Source of the DNA: Actinomycetota bacterium
GTDB lineage: Bacteria; Actinomycetota; Acidimicrobiia; Acidimicrobiales; Iamiaceae
Assembly (NCBI GenBank): GCA_019639075.1
Contig: JAHBSO010000007.1
Coordinates: forward strand, 62,001 to 126,000
Reading direction: 5' to 3'
Length of the DNA: 64,000 nt
Position 1 is the first letter of the stretch, and each line of letters opens with the position of its first letter. Below, in pieces: positions 24,111 through 31,478 of the stretch. The position numbers and the translations under genes were made by a program. The notes below the pieces were generated by a model. That model was given only the letters and a program-made list of their open reading frames with translations. It did not search any database and was not told the DNA's origin.

Positions 24111-26966
24111 TCAGGTCGGGGTCGGGGTCGTGGACGGGACGGGTGTCCCGCTCCGGTTGATGGCGCGGTCGTCGGTGCCGAGGTAGCTGGCGACGACCGC
24201 CGGGTCGGTGCGGACGGTGACGGGATCGCCGACGGCGATCACCCGGCCGGCCTCGAGGCAGTACACGCGGTCGCTGATCCCCATGACCAGCGGCATGTCG
24301 TGCTCGATGACCAGCAGCGACGCGCCCATCTGGCGACGGATCTCCAGGAGGAGGGGCCCGAAGGCCTCGGTCTCGCGTTGGGCCACGCCGGCCGTCGGCT
24401 CGTCGAGGCACAGGACCGTCGCGTCGACGGCGAGCAGGACGGCGAGCTCGACGATCCGACGGGTGCCGGTCGACAGGTCACCGGTCGCGTGGTCGGCGTA
24501 CCGGCCGAGGCCGAGGAGATCGATGATGTCGTCGGCCTCGGACCGCTTCGCCCGCTCGGCCCTCACCGCGTGGGGCAGGGCGAGGGCGGCGGACGGCAGG
24601 CCGGTCCGGTGCCGGGCCTCCAGGCCGACCTGCACGGTCTCGCGCACGCTGAGCTCGGGGAACAGCGTCGCCGCCTGGAACGTGCGGCCGAGCCCCGCCG
24701 AGGCCCGCCGCGCTGCGGAGGCGCCGGTCACGTCCCGACCGAGGATCTCGACGGTCCCCGAGCTGCGCACGTACCCGCCGATGGCGTTCATGAGGGTGGA
24801 CTTGCCCGCGCCGTTCGTGCCGATCAGACCGACCACCTCGCCGGCCCCGACGGTGAGGTCCACGCCGGCGACGGCCATCAGCCCGACGAAGCGGACCCGG
24901 ACGTCGCGCGCGACCAGCACCGGGTCGACGGTCGACCGGTCCTCGGCGGCCCCGGTGCGGGCGAGGGAGGACACGGGTGGGCGCTCGGGCGGAGGGGGGA
25001 CCTCCCGCCCGCGCGCTGCTCGTCCGAGGACCGCGTCGCGCAGCGCGTGCCCGATCCCGACCAGCCCGCGCGGGAAGTACAGGAGGAGCACCAGGAGCCC
25101 GATCGACGAGGTCAGCAGTGGCACCAGCTCGTTGTCGGGGAAGAACGCCGGGAGCCCCACGACCCAGAGCGCGCCGAGGATCGCACCGCCCACCGACCCG
25201 AGACCGCCGATGACCACCACGGCGACCACCGAGAGGGAGTCGCCGACGGTGAAGAACCGGTCGTTGGGCACGGCCCCGATCGCGCCCGCGAGGACGATGC
25301 CGCCGAGCGCGGCCACCGCACCGGAGAGCGCGAACGCCCGCAGCTTGATCCTCCCCGGGGGCACCGCGCACGAGGCCGCGCCGTCGGCGTTGTCACGGAC
25401 CGCGATCGTCGTGCGACCGACACCGGTGCGCCTGAGGTGGGCGACGAGGACGACGACGACCGCGAGGCACACCAGCGAGAACCAGTAGTGGGCCCGCTGG
25501 TCGGTCAGGTCGATGCCAAAGAAGTCGCTGCGAGGGGCGCGCACCCGCCCCGACGACCGACCGCCGGTGAGGATCGGCCGACGGAAGACGTACTGGCTCG
25601 CGGCCAGCGCGAACGCGAGCGTCGACACGGCGAGCAGCAGGCCGCGCACCCGGAGCGCACCGGCACCGATCACCACCGCCACGAGGGCGGTGACGGCCAT
25701 CGCCAGCACCATGCTCACCCCGAACGGCAACGGATCGAGCTTCGCGTTGACGATCCGGAGCGACCCGATGCCGACGTTCGTCGCGATGCCCCGCTCGAAC
25801 GCCGCGGCCAGCAGCGCGCCCAGCCCGGCGAACGCCATCTGCCCCAACGAGAGCTGGCCGGCCCACCCGGTGAGCACGGTCAGCGACAGGGCGCAGATCG
25901 CGAACCCCACGATGGTCGTGTACAGCAGGTGCCGTGACGTCTGCGCCACCACGAGCGGGGCGGCGGCCGCGGCGATGCCGAGCGCGACGAGGCCGACCCG
26001 GTCGACCTGACGGGCCCACCAGACCCCCTGCAGGGCCGGCGGGATCGGACGCGAACGGGTGCCGAAGGCGAACACGTCCGTCCCACCCCGGTCCTTCCGG
26101 GCCTCGACGTACACCGCGACGAGGACCACGACGAACAGGACCATGTCGAAGAGCCCCGGCTGGTCCACGAAGTTGAACTGCACGAGGGACTGGGCGACAC
26201 CGATCACCACCCCGGCCACGACGGCCCGCGGGAACGACGCCATCCCGGCGAGCACCGCCGCCGCGAGCGCACGGGCGAGGGTGCTCGGCCCGAGCGTGTC
26301 CAGGTCGTGGACGCTGCCGGCCTGACCGGCGACCAACGCGAGGGCGAGCGTCGCGAGGAACCCGGCGATGGCCCAGGTGACCGTCGAGACGATCTTCGGG
26401 TTGATCCCCGACAGGCGGGCGAGGTCGGGGTTCCCGGCCGCCGCCCGCACGGTCCGACCGATGGTCGTCCGCCCGAGGAGGAGCCCCAGCGCGGCCGCCA
26501 CCACCGGCACCACGAGCAGGATCGTGAGCTGCGCGCCGGTGACCCGCACGTCGAACCAGCGGTGCTCCGCGCCGATGGCCTGCGGGAACTCGGCACCCCG
26601 GACGTCGATCTCCGGGTACGCCATCAGGATCGCCATCGAGAGCTGGGCGACACCGATCGTGGCGACCAGCAGGATCACCCGCGGCGAGGTGAACAGCCGT
26701 CGGACCACGACCAGCTCCACGACGGCGCCGTAGAGCGTGCCGACGACGAGCCCGGCCAGCACGGCGAGCCAGTACGGCACGTCGTACTTGACCGCCAGGA
26801 GGAGGAACAGCCCGGCGCCGACCATCCCGAGGTTGCCGACGGCGAGGTTGATGACCCGGCTGGAGCGGTACACGAGGACCACGCCCATGGCCAGCACGCC
26901 GATCACCAGCCCCGAGACGATGCCGTCGACGACGAGCTGACGGGTGACCCACGTGGCGAGGAGCAC
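24111..26966 (-). CDS. LivH-LivM-LivG fusion: two permeases plus ATPase in one protein
   Basis: 951 aa, combining three normally separate subunits of a HAAT-type importer. Residues about 1-300 are a LivH permease (VLVYRSSRVINLAVGNLGMV, AAGNPDLARLSGIN). About 320-620 are a LivM permease (LTGWAGQLSLGQMAFAGLGA, the loop VVVVIGGLGSVGGAILGALW). About 660-935 are a LivG ATPase with Walker A GTNGAGKS near 715, a signature region LSTGTRRIVELAVLLA and Walker B VLCLDEPTAGV followed by the H-loop IEHDM. The ABC signature is LSTG rather than LSGG. The GTG start lies 1 bp after the stop of the upstream fusion gene. All segments look intact, so it should work as a single-chain core that still needs the LivF-type partner. 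Confidence 0.93.
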   Translation of the reverse strand: MLLATWVTRQLVVDGIVSGLVIGVLAMGVVLVYRSSRVINLAVGNLGMVGAGLFLLLAVKYDVPYWLAVLAGLVVGTLYGAVVELVVVRRLFTSPRVILLVATIGVAQLSMAILMAYPEIDVRGAEFPQAIGAEHRWFDVRVTGAQLTILLVVPVVAAALGLLLGRTTIGRTVRAAAGNPDLARLSGINPKIVSTVTWAIAGFLATLALALVAGQAGSVHDLDTLGPSTLARALAAAVLAGMASFPRAVVAGVVIGVAQSLVQFNFVDQPGLFDMVLFVVVLVAVYVEARKDRGGTDVFAFGTRSRPIPPALQGVWWARQVDRVGLVALGIAAAAAPLVVAQTSRHLLYTTIVGFAICALSLTVLTGWAGQLSLGQMAFAGLGALLAAAFERGIATNVGIGSLRIVNAKLDPLPFGVSMVLAMAVTALVAVVIGAGALRVRGLLLAVSTLAFALAASQYVFRRPILTGGRSSGRVRAPRSDFFGIDLTDQRAHYWFSLVCLAVVVVLVAHLRRTGVGRTTIAVRDNADGAASCAVPPGRIKLRAFALSGAVAALGGIVLAGAIGAVPNDRFFTVGDSLSVVAVVVIGGLGSVGGAILGALWVVGLPAFFPDNELVPLLTSSIGLLVLLLYFPRGLVGIGHALRDAVLGRAARGREVPPPPERPPVSSLARTGAAEDRSTVDPVLVARDVRVRFVGLMAVAGVDLTVGAGEVVGLIGTNGAGKSTLMNAIGGYVRSSGTVEILGRDVTGASAARRASAGLGRTFQAATLFPELSVRETVQVGLEARHRTGLPSAALALPHAVRAERAKRSEADDIIDLLGLGRYADHATGDLSTGTRRIVELAVLLAVDATVLCLDEPTAGVAQRETEAFGPLLLEIRRQMGASLLVIEHDMPLVMGISDRVYCLEAGRVIAVGDPVTVRTDPAVVASYLGTDDRAINRSGTPVPSTTPTPT

Positions 26967-26967
26967 G

Positions 26968-29172
26968 TCAGCCGCCCTCGCCGCCGAGGAACACGGCCCG
27001 GGCCAGGTCGTCGCGCTCGGCCAGCTCGGCCGCCGCGCCCTCGAAGCGGACCTGGCCCTTCTCGAGGAACACCGCCCGGTCCGACAGCGCGAGCGCCACG
27101 TTGAGGGACTGCTCGACGATGACCATGGTGGTGCCGTCGGCCTTGAGCTGCTCGACGATCTCGAGCAGCTCCTGGACCACCGTCGGGCTGAGCCCGAGCG
27201 ACAGCTCGTCGACCAGCAGGAGGTCCGGTTCGTGGACCAGCGCGAGCGCGAGGGCGAGCATCTGCTGCTGCCCGCCCGACAGCGACGACGCCCGTTGGTC
27301 CCGGCGGTCCGCGAGACCGCCGAACAGGTCGAGGACCCGACCGATGCGACGGTCGAGGTCGGCGCGGTCGTGCCGGTAGCGGAAACCGGCCATCTCCAGG
27401 TTCTCCTGCACGGTCAGGTCGGGGAACGTCCCCTTCCCTCCCTGGAGGAGCTGGATGCCGTAGCGACCGCGGAGCTCGGGCGGCACGAAGGTGATGGTCC
27501 GCCCGTCGAGGCGCACGACGCCGCGGGCCGGCACCCCGAGCCCGGCCACGACCCGCAGGATGGTCGACTTCCCCGCGCCGTTGGTGCCGAGCAGCGCGAG
27601 CACCTCGCCCCGCCGGACCTCGAAGCCCACGTCGAACAGCACCTGGACCGAGCCGTAGGAGAAGTCGACGCCGTGCACCTGGAGGGCCGGCACCTGCTCC
27701 GGGTCGGCCTCCCGACGCCGGGCCTCGTCGCGCTCCTCCTCCAGCTCCTGGGCCACGAGCGCGAGGTCGGACCGGATCGACGTGGACGAGCGCACCACCA
27801 TGAGCCCACCGACCAGGCAGGCCGGCGCCATCAGGACCTGGACGGCGACACCCGGCCCGAACGCATCGGACAGCAGGGCGGCCAGCAGCGCGCCGCCGGT
27901 GGCCCCGACGAAGAAGATGTAGATGGCGGCCAGCGCAGCACCCATGCCCCGGAGCCGGTACGGGAGGATCGACTGGGTCACCGGACCGACCATCGTGAAG
28001 GCCGTCATCAGCAGCGCGCTCGGCGCGATCCCGACGATCAGGAACGCGGTCACGTTCGGCATGGCGTACTGGATCGGGACGAGCACCGAGACCGGCAGGA
28101 TGAGCAGGCCGACCATCCGCAGCGCCGCGGCGGGGTCCCGGCGGTACAGCCGGTCGTAGTGGCGGGCGACGAAGGGCAGGATGCACAGCACGCCGAGGCC
28201 ACCGATCGTGCCCACCAGGCCCCGTTCGAGCGTGTCGAGCCCGAACCGGTCCTCGACGTACAGGTTGGCGAGCACCGGCCCGCTGAACAGGCCGAAGCCC
28301 AGCGCGGCGAAGCCGACGATGACCGACTTCAGCGTGCGGATCTGGAGGAGCCGACCGAAGGCGGCCTCGACCGAGATCGGGGCGGGGTCGGGGTCGACGA
28401 CCACCTCGTCGAGCACGTCGAGCATCTCGTACTGGCCCCGCGGCGGCTCGGGGAGGCGGAACGCGAAGAACGCGAGCACCAGCACCGGGAGCCCGAGGAC
28501 GAAGAAGGCCCAGCGCCATCCCTCGTCGCCGCCGGCGATCGCCGCGATGGCTCCCACGAGCAGCGGGCTCAGGACGCCGATCACCTGCCCGGCGCCCGTC
28601 GTGATCGCGTTGATCCGTCCGCGGGCCCCGATCGGGTAGGCGTCGGCGAGGAGCGACCCGTGCACCGGGAGCGTGTTCGACTTGCCGACGCCGACGCCCA
28701 GCCGGGCCCAGAACAACATGAACGCGTTGACCGCGAACCCCGAGAGGGCGACCATCGAGGCGAACAGGATGCTGGCCCAGCCGATGATGCGGCCCCGCCG
28801 GTAGCGGTCGGCCAACCACCCCATGGGGAGCGCGCCGAGGACCACGAACGACGCCGCTGCCGCGCTGATGAAGACGATCACCCCGTCGCTGACGCCCAGC
28901 GAGTCGCGGATGTCGGGGGCGAGGACCGCGAGGGCCGCGGCCTCCAGCTCGTCGAAGGAGTTGAGGAGGAGGAGCACGAGGAACGTCGACAGGCCGCCCC
29001 GAGCGATCGCCTCGCGCAGCTCGACCGGACGATCGCCGACGCCGGGCAGCCCCTCGGGGCCCGGCACGTCATCGGCGGGCGACGAGGGGTGCGCGACGGT
29101 CTCGGCCGTCTCGGCCGCGAGGAGGTCCCGGGTCAGGTCGGCGGGGACGGTGTCGGATGCGCCGGTGCTCAC
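26968..29172 (-). CDS. MFS transporter fused to a LivF-type ABC ATPase
   Basis: 734 aa. An N-terminal leader (about 50 aa) precedes a 12-helix major facilitator domain (about 60-465) with the MFS motif MGWLADRYRRGRIIGWASIL between helices 2 and 3. A charged helix (AQELEEERDEARRREA) leads to a LivF-like ATPase (about 495-734): GTNGAGKS near 527, the signature SSLSGGQQQMLALALAL, Walker B DLLLVDELSLGLSP and the H-loop IVEQS, where Gln replaces the usual His, as in LivF proteins. The ATPase would supply the second nucleotide-binding domain of the importer encoded next. What the MFS part does is unknown: an independent porter, or a membrane anchor. It is the first gene of the five-gene operon, with a GTG start. 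Confidence 0.92.
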   Translation of the reverse strand: MSTGASDTVPADLTRDLLAAETAETVAHPSSPADDVPGPEGLPGVGDRPVELREAIARGGLSTFLVLLLLNSFDELEAAALAVLAPDIRDSLGVSDGVIVFISAAAASFVVLGALPMGWLADRYRRGRIIGWASILFASMVALSGFAVNAFMLFWARLGVGVGKSNTLPVHGSLLADAYPIGARGRINAITTGAGQVIGVLSPLLVGAIAAIAGGDEGWRWAFFVLGLPVLVLAFFAFRLPEPPRGQYEMLDVLDEVVVDPDPAPISVEAAFGRLLQIRTLKSVIVGFAALGFGLFSGPVLANLYVEDRFGLDTLERGLVGTIGGLGVLCILPFVARHYDRLYRRDPAAALRMVGLLILPVSVLVPIQYAMPNVTAFLIVGIAPSALLMTAFTMVGPVTQSILPYRLRGMGAALAAIYIFFVGATGGALLAALLSDAFGPGVAVQVLMAPACLVGGLMVVRSSTSIRSDLALVAQELEEERDEARRREADPEQVPALQVHGVDFSYGSVQVLFDVGFEVRRGEVLALLGTNGAGKSTILRVVAGLGVPARGVVRLDGRTITFVPPELRGRYGIQLLQGGKGTFPDLTVQENLEMAGFRYRHDRADLDRRIGRVLDLFGGLADRRDQRASSLSGGQQQMLALALALVHEPDLLLVDELSLGLSPTVVQELLEIVEQLKADGTTMVIVEQSLNVALALSDRAVFLEKGQVRFEGAAAELAERDDLARAVFLGGEGG

Positions 29173-29227
29173 GATGCTCGGTCCCCTACCTCATCGCTCT
29201 GTGCGACCACGATCGATCTCACACAAG

Positions 29228-29259
29228 CGAACGATACCGTTGAATGTAGACTGAATCAA
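29228..29259 (-). promoter_or_regulatory. Predicted promoter of the transporter-glycosidase operon
   Basis: On the minus strand, TTGATT (29254-29259) and TATCGT (29231-29236) are separated by exactly 17 bp, a good -35/-10 pair about 58 bp upstream of the GTG at 29172. Overlapping the -10, the plus strand reads CGAACGATACCG (29228-29239), which matches CGAACAATATCG in the rhaI-operon promoter region at 10 of 12 positions. That makes it a candidate site for the DeoR regulator. Confidence 0.5.
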
Positions 29260-29287
29260 CCAAAAGTGTGGAAGGGGTCACAGCCGG

Positions 29288-30127
29288 ATGGACCACGCCG
29301 AACCAGCGACGCTCGAAGCCGACGGCCACGTGCGGATCGACGGCGCGCTCGATCCGGCGTTCTGCGAGCAGGTGGTCGCGGAGGCGTGCGCCGCGGCCGG
29401 CTTCGACGCCGACGACCGGTCGACCTGGCCGGACCGGGTCACCCACCTCCCGGTCACGACCAGCTGGTCGTTCGAGGACGTCGCGCCCGCCGTCGTGCCC
29501 ACCCTCGAACGGCTCGTCGGCCCGGCCGACGGGGTCCGGTACGCCGGCATCCAGGACAACCTGATCGCCAACCCCCCGGCACCGCCGGACCGGTGGTGGG
29601 ACGTCACGCCCGGAACGGTGGACCGGGCCGGCTGGCACAAGGACGGCGACTGGTTCCGCCACTACCTCGACAGCCCCGAGCAGGCGCTGCTCGTCATCGT
29701 CTTCTGGCGCGACGTCGAGGCCGACCAGGGTCCGACGTGGGTCGCCGTCGACTCGATCGGGCCGGTCGCCCGCCTGCTGGCCGAGCACCCCGAGGGCCTC
29801 GATCCGGCCGACCTCGCCGAGCCCTGCACCCGCATCGTGGCCGCGAGCCGCGACCTCCGGCCACTCACCGGACGCCAGGGCGACGTCGTCCTCGCCCACC
29901 CGTTCATGCTCCACACCGCGACCCCCAACCGGACCGACCGCCTCCGCCTCATCGCCAACAGCTCGGTGATGCTCCGGGAACCGATCGCCCTCGACCCTCC
30001 GACCACGGGCGTCGGCCGGGCCACCGCGGCCGCCCTCGGCGTCGACCGGGTGGCGTTCACCGCCACCGGCGAACGACGGAAGGTCGAGTCCGAGCGGGAG
30101 CGGCGGTGGCGCGACGCCCGGTCATGA
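29288..30127 (+). CDS. Phytanoyl-CoA dioxygenase-like Fe(II)/2-oxoglutarate oxygenase
   Basis: 279 aa, double-stranded beta-helix family. The iron facial triad is visible: AGWHKDGDWFRHY gives H-x-D, and HPFMLHTATPNRTDRLRL gives the distal His and the Arg that binds 2-oxoglutarate. It is expected to be a cytoplasmic hydroxylase. It is transcribed divergently from the rhamnoside transporter operon through a shared 115-bp region and overlaps the 3' end of rhaB by 6 bp in convergent orientation. PhyH-like genes are common in actinobacterial sugar-use loci, but their substrates are unknown. Here it could act on the aglycone or on a modified sugar, which is inference from position only. Confidence 0.85.
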   Translation: MDHAEPATLEADGHVRIDGALDPAFCEQVVAEACAAAGFDADDRSTWPDRVTHLPVTTSWSFEDVAPAVVPTLERLVGPADGVRYAGIQDNLIANPPAPPDRWWDVTPGTVDRAGWHKDGDWFRHYLDSPEQALLVIVFWRDVEADQGPTWVAVDSIGPVARLLAEHPEGLDPADLAEPCTRIVAASRDLRPLTGRQGDVVLAHPFMLHTATPNRTDRLRLIANSSVMLREPIALDPPTTGVGRATAAALGVDRVAFTATGERRKVESERERRWRDARS

Positions 30128-31474
30128 CGGGTCGTACCTCCGGGGTGGCGACGCGACGGCCAGGGTGCGCCGGATCTCGTCGAGCGACGCCGGCAGGTCT
30201 CCGGTCGCCCGGGCCTGGACGATGACGTTGCCGAGCGCGCTGGCCTCGGCGGGGCCGGCGACCACGGGTCGGCCGGTGGCATCCGCGGTGAGCCGGCACA
30301 GCAGGTCGTTGCGGGAGCCGCCGCCCACGACGTGCACCACCTCGACGTCGATCCCCGTGACCGCCTCGGCCGCCGCGATCGTCCGGGCGTAACCGAGCGC
30401 GAGCGAGTCGAGGACGCAGCGCACCGTGCCGGCCTCGTCGAGCGGTCCGGCGCCGGCGGCGGCCGCGATGCGGTCGGGCATGTCGTCGGGCGCGATGAAG
30501 GCCGGGTCGTCCACGTCGATCGTCGGGCCGCCGGGTGGGAGGGCGGCCGCCCCGGCCAGCAGGGCGCCGAGGTCGTCGCGCCGCCAGTGTCGGAGCGACT
30601 CCTGGAGCAGCCACAGCCCGCCGACGTTGCGCAGGAAGCGCGTTCGACCGTCGACCCCCAGCTCGTTGGTGAACCCGGCATCCCGGGCCACCTCGGACAG
30701 GACCGGGCCCGAGAGCTCCATCCCCACGAGCGACCAGGTGCCGCTGCTGATGTACGCGAACCGGTCCGTCGTCGCCGGCACCGCGACCACCGCCGACGCG
30801 GTGTCGTGGGAGCCGACCGTGCGCACCGGCGTCCCGTCCGGCGTGTGGCCCCGCAGGTCGCCGGGTTCGTCGAGCGGCGGGAACAGGTCGGGCGGGAGAC
30901 CCAGCCGCTGGAACAGGTCGGTCGACCACGCCCCGGTGCGGACGTCGAGCAGGCCGGTGGTCGACGCATTGGTGACCTCGGTGCGCAGCTCGCCGGTGAG
31001 CGCGTGCGCGATCAGGTCCGGCAGCAGCACGGCGCGGGCGACCTCGGACCAGTGCGCCTCGTGCGTCTCGGCCACCAGTTGGTACAGGGTGGTGAACGGC
31101 AGGTGCTGGAGCCCGTTGATCCCGAACAGCTCCGCCGGGTCGACCAGGGCGTGCACCTCGTCCTGGACGGCGTCGGTCCGGTCGTCCCGGTAGGCGATCG
31201 GCTCGCCGAGGAGTCGGCCCTGCTCGTCGATCAGCCCGTAGTCCACCGCCCAGGTGTCGATCCCGATCGAGGTGGCGTCGGGGACCATCGCCAGGCCGGC
31301 GCGCACCTCGTCGACCAACCGCGACAGGTCCCACCGGAGGTGCCCGTCCCGACGGACCGGTCCGTTGGTGAACCGGTGCACCTCGTGCAGCGGGATCGAA
31401 CCGTCGGCCGCCACGGTCGCGGCGACGACCCGACCGCCCGACGCCCCGAGGTCGACCGCGACGTGGACGGCCAC
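30122..31474 (-). CDS. rhaB: L-rhamnulokinase
   Basis: 450 aa, FGGY sugar-kinase fold. It phosphorylates L-rhamnulose to L-rhamnulose-1-phosphate with ATP. Visible elements: the phosphate-1 loop VAVDLGASGGRVVAA, the RhaB-type IGIDTWAVDYGLIDEQGRLL segment, YRDDRTD, FAYISSGTWSLVGMEL (adenosine/phosphate-2 region) and the C-terminal HVVGGGSRNDLLCRLTADAT typical of FGGY kinases. The neighbours RhaEW and RhaI supply the enzymes before and after it, which settles rhamnulokinase over other FGGY activities. The GTG start lies 4 bp after the rhaEW stop. Last gene of the rhaI operon. Confidence 0.94.
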   Translation of the reverse strand: MAVHVAVDLGASGGRVVAATVAADGSIPLHEVHRFTNGPVRRDGHLRWDLSRLVDEVRAGLAMVPDATSIGIDTWAVDYGLIDEQGRLLGEPIAYRDDRTDAVQDEVHALVDPAELFGINGLQHLPFTTLYQLVAETHEAHWSEVARAVLLPDLIAHALTGELRTEVTNASTTGLLDVRTGAWSTDLFQRLGLPPDLFPPLDEPGDLRGHTPDGTPVRTVGSHDTASAVVAVPATTDRFAYISSGTWSLVGMELSGPVLSEVARDAGFTNELGVDGRTRFLRNVGGLWLLQESLRHWRRDDLGALLAGAAALPPGGPTIDVDDPAFIAPDDMPDRIAAAAGAGPLDEAGTVRCVLDSLALGYARTIAAAEAVTGIDVEVVHVVGGGSRNDLLCRLTADATGRPVVAGPAEASALGNVIVQARATGDLPASLDEIRRTLAVASPPRRYDPS

Positions 31475-31478
31475 GGCG

